Under the pieces are notes generated by a model. The model did no database searches. It worked only from the letters and a program-made list of their open reading frames with translations, and had not been told where the DNA came from. DNA of 64,000 nucleotides from Spinacia oleracea (taxonomy: Eukaryota > Streptophyta > Magnoliopsida > Caryophyllales > Amaranthaceae): the NCBI RefSeq assembly GCF_020520425.1, contig NC_079488.1, forward strand, positions 91,679,285 through 91,743,284, written 5' to 3'. Position numbers and translations under genes: made by a program. Position 1 is the first letter of the stretch. The number at the start of each line of letters is the position of its first letter. Positions 51,801 to 64,000 of this stretch are shown here, in pieces.

Positions 51801-54443
51801 GGTTTCTAACAAGCATAAATAATCAAACTCCTTGAAATATAAAGAATCAGTAAGTAGACTTCAAGTGATTCAACATCCACATTCAGCAAGAATCATTTTT
51901 CATATCTCTGGGACTTGTATTAGAAGCAGTCAACTAGAACAAGCAGCATGCTGAAAACATAAGAGTATCAAGACCTTCTCATCAAAAATCATATCCTATC
52001 TTATTAACATCAAATATTAAAGAGCTACCTCAAACGTATCTCCTCCTTCGCAGAGTCTTTCACATCATCAGAAGTAGTAACCAAAAAGGGCAATTTGACC
52101 TTGACAGAATTTAAAATTTTGACATGCTCTGCAGCAACCTGCCAATAACGATCAGTACCATTGAGTGCATGAATTGGCATTTTGCAGCCTTAGGAAAAAC
52201 TCAAAAGATTAATAATCGAGTCACAAATTACATAAAACATACCTCCACCATTCCAGTTTTCATCTTTTTATTAGCAGCCTCGCTCGGTCTTAAACGCACT
52301 AGCCCGTCAACAGCAATCACATATTCAAGCCTTGCCTCATTCACCACAGAATGTGCATCAGGGAAATCATTGGGAAGTGTTGTAATCTGCTCAAAAGAAC
52401 CCAATAGCATTCCTCTCAAGATAAGACTAATGTTTGGGAAACAGGTTTAGTTTGTAATTTTGTATCCACACCAATTTTCAAACAAAATGCTATATGCTAC
52501 TTCTTTCACCTCTAAAACAAGTTAACATCTATCTTTTGCAAGGAGATTAAAGAGAGTGAAAAGTAGAAAGAAAAATATGAGTGGGTGTAGGGCCAAACAT
52601 TTGAGAAAAATCGATAGGAGAAACTAAGAAAAGAAGGATTCTGTTTACTTCTTGGTGGAAAATCCCCAAAAATGGAAGACATTAACTTGTTTTAAGGATA
52701 GAGGGAGTATTTTCTTCTATTTGCACTTTTCGTCACATGATTTTGTGTTAGTTTCCTCTTGTTTAGGCTTCAAGATCTTCTTTTTTAGGCTTTTGTATAG
52801 CTGGAGTAAAGTATTAGCTTCTAAGAAATACTTATAGAAGATTTAATGCTTCATAATAGCTGAAGGACATGAGTTTTTTTTTCCCTTAGCCCTAATTTTA
52901 CAGTGTTTTCCTAATATACTTGTCTTCAACTTATGACTTAACCGCAAATTTTTTTTGTAAACTCGGATGGTGAAGTAGCTCTCAAAAAAAATCATATCCA
53001 AGTTCTATTCTAGCCACACCCAATAGAATCAACCAGCATTGCGCCACAAGAATCTCTTCTCCTTGACCCGTCTATATCCATAAAACACACTTGCAGGTTG
53101 TAGCAATTTCAAAACAGGGAAAAATGAAAACTACCTGGGCAAAACAAACAATGTCCTCCAAAGATTACCCTTGCACATATTAGAACTTCCACGATATATA
53201 ATAGGACCAAAATCTCATACTTTCATAGCAAGAGGGTGCAGTAAGGATCACAAGTCTATTAAACAGTAGTACAATACATTATATTACCGGCAACAGCGTG
53301 TCTATAGTCTAACAATGCATCAGAACTAAAAGCTTATTCGTTTGGTTCAACGAAGCACAAAAATCAGCTAAAGAAAAGGAAATAGTGAATTTTCAACCCA
53401 AAACCTAATTGATAAACGAAGGAGTATCTCAATTGTAGCAATTCACCATAATACTTTGGTATCCACATGCACTCGACAAACCTCCACGTAGGATCACCTC
53501 ATGCGTGACACACATACTCCCCTTGCATATAGAAGACACAACCCAAAAAGACCAATTCTTTAAAGCCCTCTCCACACCACAAATCTATGCTCTAGAGAAC
53601 TACCAAGTAGTTAAGTACCAACAAACCCGAATTGGCAAAAAAATTGCCATTAAAAGACTAAAAGTAGAGCCAAACAAGTAACAATCAACAGTGTTTTCAA
53701 CTATCTGTACCCAGACTCGGGGATTAGAATTACTCGAGCACTAATAACTCGAACTTATAGTTCAATGAGAGATTACACCACAAACCAAAGTGGTGATGAC
53801 AATAACATCTAATAACCCACTAATCCTTCGTATATTAGAGCACTTCACGAATCACCATAACTATCCTGTATGGTAATTTACTCCTCACACTGCCCAACAA
53901 AATTATTTCAAAACAGTGTGTAAGTAATTACATGATTCTTTGTTCAAAGCAATGTATATGATGGCATATCATATATTATTACAAAATCATAGCAAATTAT
54001 AAGTAAAATAACACAATTAAATTAAGAAATTAGGGTATAAGATATAGAAAGACCTGAACAATGCCAGAATGGTCTCTAAGATTAACAAAAGTAAGGCCAC
54101 CATGAACCCGATGAAGGGCGACCCACCCACAAAGAGTGACTCGTTTACCCACATCATCCTCACCCAAATGGCCACAGAAAGCAGTCCGACTAACCCACTC
54201 CAAGTTTGCCTCTTTTGATGGTTGAAATGGGTCGGGTGCCCGGCTGTGCTGCTCCGTAGCTTGTAATGTAGCCGGTACAGTAGCACTATTGCAGTGTGTT
54301 CTCTGAGAAATTGATGGATGGAGGTTGAATTTGAGGGAGGAGAGAGAAAAAGGGATGAGGGTTGTTGTTGTGGGGAAGAACAAGAAAGGTTTGACATTGG
54401 AGCGGAGGGTAAAGATAGGGAGAGTTCTTAGCAGTTTAGCCAT
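45850..54443 (-). CDS. aspartyl-tRNA synthetase, bacterial type, organellar
   Basis: Fifteen minus-strand exons: 54443-54054, 52386-52243, 52138-52029, 50593-50482, 50383-50312, 49863-49772, 49473-49353, 48707-48540, 48430-48235, 48162-47975, 47874-47803, 47034-46936, 46865-46785, 46296-46239, 46016-45850. They total 2070 bp, 689 aa. The enzyme charges tRNA-Asp in plastids and/or mitochondria. The N-terminus (about 80 aa, Ser/Thr-rich, few acids) is a targeting peptide. An OB-fold anticodon domain follows ([20 protein letters not shown], about 102-121). Class II motif 2 is [19 protein letters not shown] (308 onward), the bacterial GAD insert spans about 380-500, and motif 3 is [14 protein letters not shown] (635-648). 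The length suits bacterial-type AspRS plus transit peptide. All key motifs are present and I see no break. Introns carry a hAT MITE and a Stowaway MITE. Confidence 0.96.
51093..51524. mobile_element. non-autonomous hAT element in AspRS intron 3
   Basis: Ends CAGTGTTACCTGGTTCGC and, inverted on the right, CAGAGTTACCTGGTTCG. A perfect 8-bp duplication, GTCCTGTA, at 51085-51092 and 51525-51532 is the hAT size. 432 bp. Subterminal GCGAACC words are clustered at both ends, as expected for transposase-binding sites. A short frame in the middle ([20 protein letters not shown]) has no recognised match. Confidence 0.93.
52500..52707. mobile_element. Stowaway MITE in AspRS intron 1
   Basis: TA at 52498-52499 and 52708-52709. 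The ends read inward CTTCTTTCACCTCTAAAACA and CTCCCTCTATCCTTAAAACA, both followed by AGTTAA. 208 bp, non-coding. Confidence 0.85.
52710..54053 (-). other. remainder of AspRS intron 1
   Basis: Long intron sequence with no gene or element that I can support; AT-rich with scattered homopolymers. Confidence 0.6.
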
Positions 54444-54841
54444 TGTTTTGAGTTGTCAAGTTGATTACTGGTTTCCTTTGCACTTGTTTTTGTGGTTTCT
54501 TGCTCCTGGCCACATTGAGCATTTTTTTGGGCTATCTAAATAACAGACTCGATTTCACTGCAATCGAACAATAGTGACAGAAGTGTCACGAAAATAATAT
54601 TTACCCATTCAATTTATAATAGGGAAATTAATATAGTATGGACAAATGACCTTAAAGTACAATTTATTATCGGATATGACTTAAATTGATTAGACTCGAT
54701 TAGTAACCAACCGTATCCTATCTGATTATTTTATAGCTCTATGACCAAGCATTCAAGCCCTATGAGCCTAAAATCGAACTTGCGGCCTGTAGGTTAGGTT
54801 GCACGGACACTTTATAATTTATTACTTTAGTATGGAGTAAG

Positions 54842-55045
54842 GCGTGTTCTATTCACCTGATTTTCACTTATATTTTCGAACTTATCTTATCTGAACTTAA
54901 CTGAACTTATCTGAACTTATTAGAACTTATCAAAACTTATTTTAGCTATAAATTATATTTAGTCAACCCTTATTTTTTCTAAATTTATCTAAACTTATTT
55001 TTCCTGAAATAAGTGGAAATAAGTTGAACAGAACAAAACCTAAAT
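54842..55045. mobile_element. AT-rich MITE with imperfect inverted ends
   Basis: The left end GTGTTCTATTCACCTGA matches, inverted, the right end TTTTGTTCTGTTCAACTTA, and CACTTAT follows on both arms. The middle repeats GAACTTAT(C/T) several times. Related words occur at 13826-13890 and 56010-56115. Confidence 0.65.
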
Positions 55046-55196
55046 GGTTTGTACTCGTAGTTGACAAAGTTAGCATACGTTGATGAGTAACTGAGATTTT
55101 TTTTAAAATATGTGATGACAAATGGTGGGATTATAGCAACTTATTTTAAGAATAATATTTTGTATTGAATCCCATAAGAAAGAAATTTTGTTTACC

Positions 55197-55860
55197 TTTT
55201 TTTTTAGATAACTACGAAGATTATATTAATTACTAGAAGTCTCTTACATGCCTACACAAAAGTGAAACTAAGGTACCACTTCCGAAAACATACATAACGG
55301 AAGGAGTGGGGAACTTTGCCCACCAACGAAGTTCTAAAAGATACAATTTGTAACGGAAGGAGTGCTAAAGTTTTGCCAACTTGTAATCAAAATAACTAAT
55401 CAAGAAATCAAACCTAGAAGAAGAAATTACAAGAACGGTCCAACCAACGAACCAAGAATCTCAGTCAAACAGTTCCGAGATGAATTGCCGACTGAGGAAT
55501 GAGATGCCTTGCTCCAAACAACGAACCCAAGAATCGCAACCAAACCACCGACCAACCTCCTATCAAAATCCGGTCAATCTTTCGATCAAAACGCCGAAGA
55601 ACGCACAAATAAATCCGGCGACCTTTAGCTACGGCAGATGAAATCCTTACAATTCGATGGCGATCGAACCGTTATACTTCAAAATCGTGAGTTAGGCTCG
55701 TCGGCGACAAGAGATCGGAGATCGGACTCCGTCGGCGACCAGAGTGTGGAGATCGGCCGCTGCCGACAACCAGAGAGCAGGAGGAATAACAGGGGAGAGG
55801 AGAGAGAAATAGAAGAAGTTGATTTTTTTTTTTTTTTTTGAATTTATGTCGAATTACATC
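55197..55860 (-). mobile_element. probable non-autonomous non-LTR retroelement remnant
   Basis: On the minus strand it ends with ATCTTCGTAGTTATCT followed by an A tract (T run at 55197-55205), like a LINE-type 3' tail. It starts in a pyrimidine-rich stretch (TTCTTCTATTTCTCTCTCC) near 55820 that passes into a GC-richer segment. No reverse transcriptase is present. Target duplication not established. Confidence 0.4.
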
Positions 55861-56009
55861 CATTAAGAGAAAAATGGTAAACTGCAGCTAACGGAGGACT
55901 AACGTCCGTTAACTCCAAGCGCATCTCATGAACAATACGGAAAAATAGCGGTATATTATGTGATTCGAAATACGCGGGTATATTTGGTGCATTTTGTTAG
56001 ACCTTATAG

Positions 56010-56115
56010 GCATTTCATGAAAAAACCGTAAAATTTATTTCAAACAAAATAAATTTATTTCGGATAAGATAAATTCAGATAAGTTCAGTCAAAATAAGTA
56101 AAATAAAACGAGCCT
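56010..56115. mobile_element. MITE fragment
   Basis: AATAAATTTATTTCGGATAA, then AGATAAGTTCAGTCAAAATA and AAACGAGCCTAAC resemble one arm of the family at 54842-55045. Confidence 0.4.
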
Positions 56116-56269
56116 AACGCAAAAAGAACAAGGCGATACTATTACCAACCGTGTTCCAGGTTGACAATCAATCAAACTGTAGTGAATATTCAAGACGAAA
56201 AAAATAAGAAAAATAAAACCATTTTTACAGTATGAAGTTTCTCATTAATCAGTAGTCAAATCCCCCAAT

Positions 56270-59200
56270 CTCTCTTCGCTCAATCAATTTCTGCAATTTT
56301 CTTTACCCTAATTTCTCCCCTATTATCCACCTTGAGAAATTCATCGACGAGAAATTCTACTATCTTTCTCTAATTCTGCGAGGTGCTGATTCCGAGGTAC
56401 ATTTCTCGATCTCAATATCTGCATTTTATATGAAATTGATTTTGATCTGTTCCTATAATTTTGCTTTCAATTCGATTCACTTTTCTTAGCGCTTATGATT
56501 TTGAATGTTGAATTGACACTATTGCTCTTTGATTTTTGTATACATTGACATTCATGCCCCCTGAATTTCGGAAATGAATTGAAAGTTCCGTGTTGAGGAT
56601 GGTTTGATTAATCCATATTTCTAAACATGCGCATTTGGTTTTCCTTGGAGCTCTGATGATGTTCTGTACTTGAATTCTGGTGTTTCGACGAGTTTGCAGT
56701 TGCAATTGAGGAAATTTCGAGCTCGGGATGGGACTTTTTGATGGGCTCCCTGTCCCATCCGACAAAGCTGTAAGTATACAATGATTTATTGAGCTAGAAC
56801 TTTTTTATTTCGTCCTTCATGTTTAAATGTGGTGCGATGTGATGTGATGATGCTACTATTTATACTTCGTATCTCCGGAAAATCTTTGGGACACTTCGAA
56901 TTGCTTACTAGTAAAATGTTGCAAAGCTACTCGTTATTATGGACCTGTTGGCAATGCGTGATTCATTCATAGTGGACTTAATGATCTTCCTTAATAATCA
57001 GTAGTCAATCTTTGGAACATTGTTTATCTTATTGATCTTCACTGAGGTATATGAATTCATGGAAGGCGTATTTATATGTGACAATGAGTCAACATTGCAT
57101 TTTGTAATGTCCATTTACTTTCGGTTGAGTGTATAATTTAATATTTTTGATTTTGCAGCATTTGAGAGAGGACCTAGCAAGAATAGATGAAAGCTGGGCT
57201 GCAGCGCGCTTTGATTCATTGCCTCATGTGGTCCGCTTGTTGACCGCAAAAGATGAATTACAAGCTTTGAAGGAGCAGAGTGAGGTTATCGAGGATGTTG
57301 TAGATGAAGTTGTCCATGCCTATCACAGTGGCTTCAACAGAGCAATTCAAAATTACTCCCAGGTACCATATTTTTCTTTCAAGATGGAAATAACTGATCA
57401 GACCTGATGTTGCTATGTTATAAAGTAGATACTGGATATGTAAGGCAAAGATGTTTTAGATCATCATAGTGGGAAGAAGAGAAGACTTTTCATTATGAAG
57501 TAACGGAGACACTGAAATGAAAAGATATCCTAGTTGCTATACCAAGATTTGCTTTTACGAAGTTAATGTGACATTTTGTTGATTGTTTCAACATCATGAA
57601 TTGTTTTTAAATTTTTAGTTATGTCTGTCCTTTCTTTCTCTCCTATCCCTTCTCCATTTGGGGTGTTTTGGCACAGGGAGTGGGTGTACCTGGTTGAGGT
57701 CTAGCAAGCTATGATTGGGCTCAAGACTTGCTTTGCCTTGAGAGCAGTAACTACTAACTAGGGCTTGGCTACGTATATCAAAGCCTCTGTTCCTTCCCGG
57801 GTTTTAAATATTTTTGAAAGGAGGTGGTGTTCAAATAATAGGTTGTTGGGTATATTTCATTTTAGGAGTATAATTTCTGACGATGATAAGAGAATAGGTT
57901 TATGAAATTTGAAAGAATGAGAAGGAAAAGACATCTTTTTAGCGAACTTGAAACAACCAAAGTTGGTTGTTAAAAAATGAATTAGTTGGGAAGACATTAC
58001 TAGCAAGAGTTTTAAGAGGCCTAAAAACCACTCTACTGTAGATCAAAACACCAATGAGTGCTTAACATCCAATTTTGCACTTTGATAATTAGTGTGTCTC
58101 CTGCAATTTTGAAGCAATTCTTCCTCTTAAAATTCGAGGCAAATTGTCCTCTATAACAAAGGTGCCTTTGGGCTCAAACTAACTAGAGGACACAATTTAG
58201 CACCCAGCAGCATAATACTTGACTTAGTAGCCACATACTGGTTTCTCATAGCCACACTTGATCTTTCTTCCTTAGTGATTTGACCCAATTTAGGAGGACC
58301 TTCTGTTATTTAGTAAATGCGGGCACAATAATCAATAGTGTATTATAATAATCTCTCTTTCGTTTTTCCTTGTCTGATCAGATCTTGCGATTATTTAGTG
58401 AATCTGCGGAAAGCATCTCTGTCTTAAAAGTTGATTTAGCTGAGGCAAAGGAACGGGTGGGTGCTCGTAACAAGCAGTTGCATCAGTTCTGGTACCGGTC
58501 TGTTACACTACGCCATATAATCTCCCTTTTGGATCAGATCGAGGGAATATCTAAGGTACATGAAATTTGAATCCCATTTGTCAAAATCACAATATCTGCT
58601 TGGTACTTTCGAACCTTCTGCTCGAATGTTTAGGAATTAGGATAAATGGTTACATGTTACTATCTTATCTGGTTAACTTTGAGGGTATATGCTTCATATC
58701 TATGGTGTCTAATGTGTTAGTATATCTGGGATTATTCTTGTGTGGACTGTCCACAATAATATTATTGTGCACCCAAAGCCACCAATTACTCTAGCACCCA
58801 TTTTTCATACATAGTGACTCTATTATTCATATAGTGACTATAGTAAATTAAACACCAATTTTCATAGATATGGTAACCATTTTTTGAATCAAAGTAACCC
58901 TATGTTTTTAAAAGAGAATCGTGACGTAAAATCACATTATTCAAGCACAACATGTACTAACGACACCAACTTGATACTTCTTTTATTATAATTTTAATAA
59001 ACACGTCAAAATAAATTAGAATCAAGTTGTTGATTTTTTTTAAGGCATGGTCCATAGTAAATTTAGTGTGGACCGGGTCCATAGTAAATTTAGTGGTATA
59101 TCTGTGCACATATTTATTTGATGTGGTTTATTAGCTTTTAGTTCTTGCTGACACCATGTATGCGTTATACCATATCAGTTTGAGTTTTTGAGCTCTGCTC

Positions 59201-62200
59201 TATTTTTAAAGGTATCTAAAAAGTATTAATTGAGTGCTTCTGCTTCCTTGTGACCTGTATCTTTTTTAATTTCATCACTTTGACTTTTGTACTATTCCTA
59301 ACTAAACTCGACAGTCGACAATACCTTTTTTTTTTTAATTACTAACATACTCCCATTTTTTTTTTTAATTACTAACATACTCCCATTTTATTTGTTCTAC
59401 CCGCTTCTACTTTATTCCAATTTTGGCAAACATCTTACTTACCAATTTTTTTTTTGGTAAAACACTTTTTATCATCTTACCCCCTTACACAATTTATCCA
59501 CCTTTTTACTATCTCTCTCTCTCTCCCCCGCTCCTTCCTCCCCCTCTTTTCTTACACCCACCTTACCTTTTCTTACTTAGATTGGTGTGCTAATTTAAAT
59601 TGAGTACAACCAAAAAACAGAGGGATTATATTAGTATGCATCAGTTTTAAAAGGCACAATGCGCCCTAAGGCTACATGTCCCTAGAGCCTACACGCAACG
59701 CGCAGGCGCGCACGCTTCCTAGGTGAAGCGCACAAAAGTGCGAAAACCTTAGAAATCATCTTTAGAACACATTTTGTACTCAAAACAACACAATACTTAT
59801 ATTATAAACGCATAAATTGGCACATGGAAGCATAATTTGTTATCGGAAACTGCCAAATGGAAAAAGTACTTAGAAAAAACTTAAAGCAAAACACAATCAA
59901 CATAAAAATAAAAAGGTAGAAAGAAAGGCAAACTGGCAAACAATGTTGTTTTTCATGCTTGCTAGATGTTGCCCCAAAACTCTAGAGCATCTCTAAATCA
60001 TCATCTTTTAACATAATCTTCATCTTTCCGAATATCCTCTTCCATCTCATCATCATCATCTTCAATAACCACATATCTCTTCCCTTTATCAACTCTAGAT
60101 GAGGAGGCGGGAGCATCCTTTGTTACCCTTGATGCTCCTCTAGTTGCATAGGTAGGATCATGGCCCCAGTGGCTCTACTAACCGCGCTCCATATCAAGTC
60201 ATCCCCATCAAACACAAGATCATCTTCTTCACTAGAGTGCTCATCCATTCTCCCTAGTAGCCACTTGTTACTATTATCAATATCTTCCCAAAGAATGGGA
60301 TCAAGGATGTCTCCCCTCTTGTATCGGGGATCCAAGGCTCGATTATATTTCACACAAACCAGAGAATTTAGTCGATTTTGTGCCAACCGGTTCCTTTTTT
60401 TGGTATGAAGTTGTTGAAAGACACCCTAATTTCTCTCACAACCGGTAATACTACAAGTGAAGCTAAGAACCCTTGTGGCAAAGAGGTTAGGACTTGAAGA
60501 TCGATAACTTGACCACCACTCCGCTATTAATACATAAAAAATAGCTAGATAAAAGTAAATTTTTTGAAATCATAAAATATTGATAATATTTAAGTTGTTA
60601 GTTTGTTACCAGTGATTTGGTTTTCCTTCGCTTTTATTTCATGTGATGACCAAGAGCCCGGTGGCACTTTTGAATGCATCTAACTCCATCATAACCTTGT
60701 TTTGAGTTGCAATATCCGAAATCAACCTTTCAATGCAATCATACAAACCCATCTCAATTTCATGACAACAAACATTGTCGGGTTGATCATAATGAATTTC
60801 CGGAGTAAGATAAAATCCGGCCGCATGCAAAGGTCGACGAAGTTGATAATCCCACCTTTTATCAATGTACTATAAGGCTTGCTTGTAGTTCTCATCATTA
60901 TAATGAAAACTCTTTTGAATATCCTCCTTCTCCCGATCCATGACTTCATAAATATACCCTATAGGTGGCTTTCTCTCTCCATCAACTATCCTAAGACCTT
61001 TAACAAGCGGCCCCATTAACTTAAGGGAATATAAGACATTCTTCCAAAAGGTCTCTTGCAAAATGAAGGCGGCTACTTTCTTTCCCGTTGCTTGCTTTGG
61101 ACACTTTGAAGAATTCCAATCTTGTGAAGCTATTATCTTCCTCAAATTGTTCTTGTGTTTATGAAATTTTGCAGTGTAATGAAAGACGTTGAAAATCTTG
61201 TGATGGCGGGTGTAGATTCCTTTTATTGGTGAATCTCATCAATCCTCATCATGTTCACAAGAGGAATATGGTTATATATATAACCATTTGTGAACATGCA
61301 CTTCTTTAGAGCATTCTTAACTTTTGGAATCTTTCCAATATCCTCCAACATCAAATCCAAACAATGTGCCGCACATGGGTCCAATAAAGATATTCCGTTG
61401 GCCTCAAGTAATCTTCCTAGAAAATTACAAAACAAATAAGAAGATATTAGTTACAAATAACTTTATTAGGAATGATATTCAAACACACAAGGTTAAGGAG
61501 ATGAACTAATTCTCTTACCCGCCACCACATAATTAAATGCATGTCTGTCACCACTTGAATTACATTTTCTTCTCCGATTTTCTCAACCATGCCATCAAGC
61601 ATTTTAAACAGCAAAGTAGAATCTTTCACAATTTCCAAAACATCCATGGATTTTATGTATACGGAACCCTTAAGGGGATTGATAAGAATATTCACAATAT
61701 CCTTGTGGGCAACCGAATTACGCCATCCATTGGATAAGACTGAACAACCTTTTATTGCCCACTCTTTCTTGTGCTCCTCCGTTAGCTTATAAGTATTCTT
61801 GAGGAGAGGGACTCTTAGCTCATGCATACTGGGGACTTAAAACCGGGACCGTATTGTCCAATTGATTCAACCATCACCTTGAAGCTATCATAAGTAGCCG
61901 TTTTTAGATGCAATTCTCGCAGCATAAAACCACCTTCTAACAACAGAAAATCGGATTAGAGACAAAAATATGTGACTCACATTAAATGCAATTCACGAAT
62001 CATAAAACCACCTTACTACTAGTAGGTAAGATATTGTGTTTATATCAGTGCATATTTTCAAAATATCAACTTCATAACATTTTAAAAGATGGACAAAGTT
62101 ATGCACGAGAGACAGGGTGAGCGTTATGGTCATTTTTTGCAATTAAAAAGAAACGTAGCAGTATATATACTTGCTTGTTGGCTTGTTTTCTAGAGTGCAA

Positions 62201-63914
62201 GGTTCGTCACCAGAATTTTGTTTGTTTCTCAGAAGTTTGTTTGTTGACCTAAAAGGACCAAAGTCATAAAGCCACCTCCTCTTCTGCCATATTGATTTAT
62301 TGTCCATAGGACCACTTAGATAATCATGGTCTTTTCTTTAGGCGATTGACAAATATTTGGAAATTTTGTTATGCCATATTATACGGATTTCGGCATTTTT
62401 TTTAAAGCATTTTCTAATTTTCAGTGCCCATTTCTTGGCACAACATAGGTTCCAGCGCGCATGGAAAAGCTTATCGCTGAAAAGCAGTTTTATGCTGCAG
62501 TCCAACTGCATGTGCAATCCACATTGATGCTTGAGAGAGAGGGCCTCCAAACGGTTGGTCGCTTCATTCATTTTATTGTTTTATATCTCGTTTCATTTAC
62601 TTGCAGTCATTTTATGGTTTCCCTGAATGGATCAGCTTTTTATTTTTTGGGCTCTCCTCCCTTAGCTTCAGGGGTTGCAATATTTATGATTTGGGGTCTT
62701 GATTCAAATAGATAAGGTTCAAAATGGGAAAGGGTTGCATCGGATTCCAATTTCATGCGTTGCCGACCCTTTTGTTTCATTCGTTGATATCTTCTACTGC
62801 TGCCTCCTGATCTAGATAACTGGTATTGTAATCTGAAAAGTTATGGTTCTCGAAGTTATGCAATATCTTCATCTAGGTTGGATCAATATCAACACAGTTA
62901 TGGATACTTCTATAATAAATTGATTTATAAAAGTCCTTGAGATGAGTAGTCAGACAATGAGGAAAGTGAGTGTACACTACCCTTCAAAGTGGTGTCATAT
63001 TGTCCAATGAATTATAAGGTATTTTGAACCCCATGCTTTGGGTTGCAGTAAGACTGCATCCCATATCTCCTAATGTCTTTGGTGATAGTTCCGGAAAAGT
63101 TGTGGTACCGAAAATAAATAGTTCTGTTTAACAAAAGAGCTTGGAGAAAGTAGAAATCAGAAAGACCTACTACCCTCTTTCTCTAGAGGGTGTGAGAAAT
63201 TTTGAACGATGGAGCCATGGAGGTCTTTTAATTTTTCTGACTTGTCCTATTGGATCCCTAAAGGAAATCTTTTCGGGGATTTGAAAGTGGGGATATCACA
63301 CACAGTCAATAGTTCAATACCAACAGACACACATGTGCAAGGCCGGGAGCTTTGATTCTCATTCATAAATCATCACCCCCATTTAGAGGTTTAATCTGAA
63401 AGTACAATATCCAAAGGGGACACCAATTCTAAGCTTATTCGAGAGAATATTATCAGTGTACAGTGTACACTGTAGTGAGGAGGCTATCTGGCCTTAAGTC
63501 CTTAGCCTTAGTGGACATATCTCTTTTAGGGATGTGTCAAGTGGTGACACATTCTTCTTTAAACAAGCTTCTACCATATTTGCGCTATTCCCCCTTCTGT
63601 TTTAGTCATATAGTCAGTCATGATCAGGATCGTTGTACACACTACTGAGCATTACTATATCGAAGTAAAATTTCCAACACTTTTGCTCTTCTTTTTTGTC
63701 TTTTTATTTTTTTTTTAAAGTAAAAATGTATTATCTTGTTTATATGTGCTATTTTCAGCTCTTATTTGGTTTAACGTATGATGTAAGTTGTATTTTTTGA
63801 CCAGGTTGGTGCTCTCCAAGATGTTAAATCTGAGCTAACCAAGTTGCGTGGAGTTCTTTTCTACAAGATATTGGAAGACTTGCATGCCCACCTTTATAAC
63901 AAAGGTGATTATAG
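56270..63914 (+). CDS. SEC8: exocyst complex component SEC8, 5' part
   Basis: A likely 5' UTR exon (about 56270-56396) is joined to 56700. Coding exons: 56728-56769, 57159-57362, 58382-58555, 62449-62553, 63805-63914; the gene continues beyond the window. The visible 197 codons begin MGLFDGLPVPSDKA, then HLREDLARIDESWAAARFDS, AIQNYSQILRLFSES, FWYRSVTLRHIISLLDQIEG, VPARMEKLIAEKQFYAAVQL and VGALQDVKSELTKLRG. This matches what I recall of plant SEC8 N-termini closely, including the coiled-coil start of the Sec8 family. SEC8 is one of eight exocyst subunits that tether secretory vesicles to the plasma membrane in polar growth and cell-plate work. No break is seen. Intron 3 (58556-62448) is enlarged to 3.9 kb by a hAT relic. 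Confidence 0.95.
59325..59386. repeat. 31-bp tandem duplication in SEC8 intron 3
   Basis: TTTTTTTTTTAATTACTAAC followed by ATACTCCCAT occurs twice in a row. Confidence 0.85.
59642..61990 (-). pseudogene. hAT transposon relic in SEC8 intron 3, antisense to SEC8
   Basis: The left end CAGTTTTAAAAGGCACAATG resembles common plant hAT termini. On the minus strand the pieces run in hAT order. A DUF659-type region lies at 61827-61447 (INPLKGSVYIKSMDVLEI, then KIGEENVIQVVTD). CAAHCLDLMLEDIGKI follows (61435-61223), then KKVAAFILQETFWKNVLYS and LKLMGPLVKGLRIVDGERKP (61145-60870). LHAAGFYLTPEIHYD lies at 60830-60639, and a C-terminal dimerisation-like part at 60386-60123. Several frameshifts and stops separate them. 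The N-terminal BED zinc finger and the right terminus were not found, so the 5' end seems deleted. Confidence 0.85.
62554..63804 (+). other. SEC8 intron 4
   Basis: 1.25 kb of intron with no supported gene or transposon. Confidence 0.6.
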
Positions 63915-64000
63915 GTATTACCTTTTTTTGTTTTTGTTTTTGTTTTGATCTCCTTGCTATTTTGCTACATGACAAGTATTGCAGAATTGTTTAATTATGA

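Larger units (their letters stand above)
54444..56269. other. head-to-head intergenic region between AspRS and SEC8
   Basis: About 1.8 kb that should hold both promoters. Most is occupied by a MITE (54842-55045), a probable non-LTR remnant (55197-55860) and a MITE fragment (56010-56115). No strong TATA box is seen next to either gene. Confidence 0.6.

Noticed and set aside
58750-59100. Possible MITE with repeated TCCATAGTAAATTTAGTG
   Set aside because: Only a short direct repeat is clear; no matched inverted ends or target duplication.
62010-62120. Possible Stowaway relic resembling 18443-18690
   Set aside because: Shares only a short middle segment (ATATCAAC context); the ends are missing.

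Overview
The window is plant nuclear DNA. It is AT-rich, with split genes that use GT-AG introns, plastid or organelle targeting sequences, and dense nested transposons of plant type. The repeat families look to me like those of a Caryophyllales species such as spinach or a relative. That placement is an inference from recall, not a search.

Layout. (1) 1-13.8 kb is a nest of DNA transposons. The outer one is an old Mutator-like element (MULE) with a decayed mudrA-type transposase on the minus strand and a GRF-type zinc-finger gene on the plus strand. A PIF/Harbinger element sits in its left end, and that element carries a transposase that reads intact plus a Myb/SANT partner gene with one frameshift. 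A small MULE with a 9-bp target duplication sits inside the Harbinger element. A 2.6-kb solo LTR splits the GRF gene. (2) 15.0-17.8 kb is a four-exon gene for a small, probably plastid, DnaJ-type cysteine-rich zinc-finger protein, with a Helitron in intron 1. (3) 17.8-20.5 kb is intergenic, with two MITEs, a 57-bp tandem repeat and a second Helitron. (4) 20.5-39.1 kb is one Ty1/Copia element (260-bp LTRs, apparently identical) split by two members of a second Copia family: a solo LTR and a 10.4-kb two-LTR copy. (5) 39.2-44.9 kb is a nine-exon gene for plastid-type ribose-phosphate pyrophosphokinase. Its ATG lies 164 bp after the 3' LTR of the outer Copia element. (6) 45.9-54.4 kb, minus strand, is a fifteen-exon gene for a bacterial-type organellar aspartyl-tRNA synthetase. 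(7) 56.3 kb to the right edge is the 5' part of the exocyst gene SEC8, with a broken hAT transposase in intron 3.

How the genes relate. The four host genes are unrelated housekeeping functions: plastid protein quality control or assembly, PRPP supply for nucleotide, histidine and tryptophan synthesis, organellar translation, and vesicle tethering. I see no operon-like or clustered system. PRPP synthetase and AspRS are tail to tail; AspRS and SEC8 are head to head with about 1.8 kb between them. Every coding-exon join listed for the four host genes was followed by reading frame, and lengths sum to whole codons where the gene is complete.

I did not find a clearly new biological system. The best leads are the Copia LTR placed as a possible promoter of the plastid PRPP synthetase gene, the two sequence arrays inside the second Copia family, the tRNA-like block carried by the local Helitrons, and the MULE carrying a GRF zinc-finger gene.
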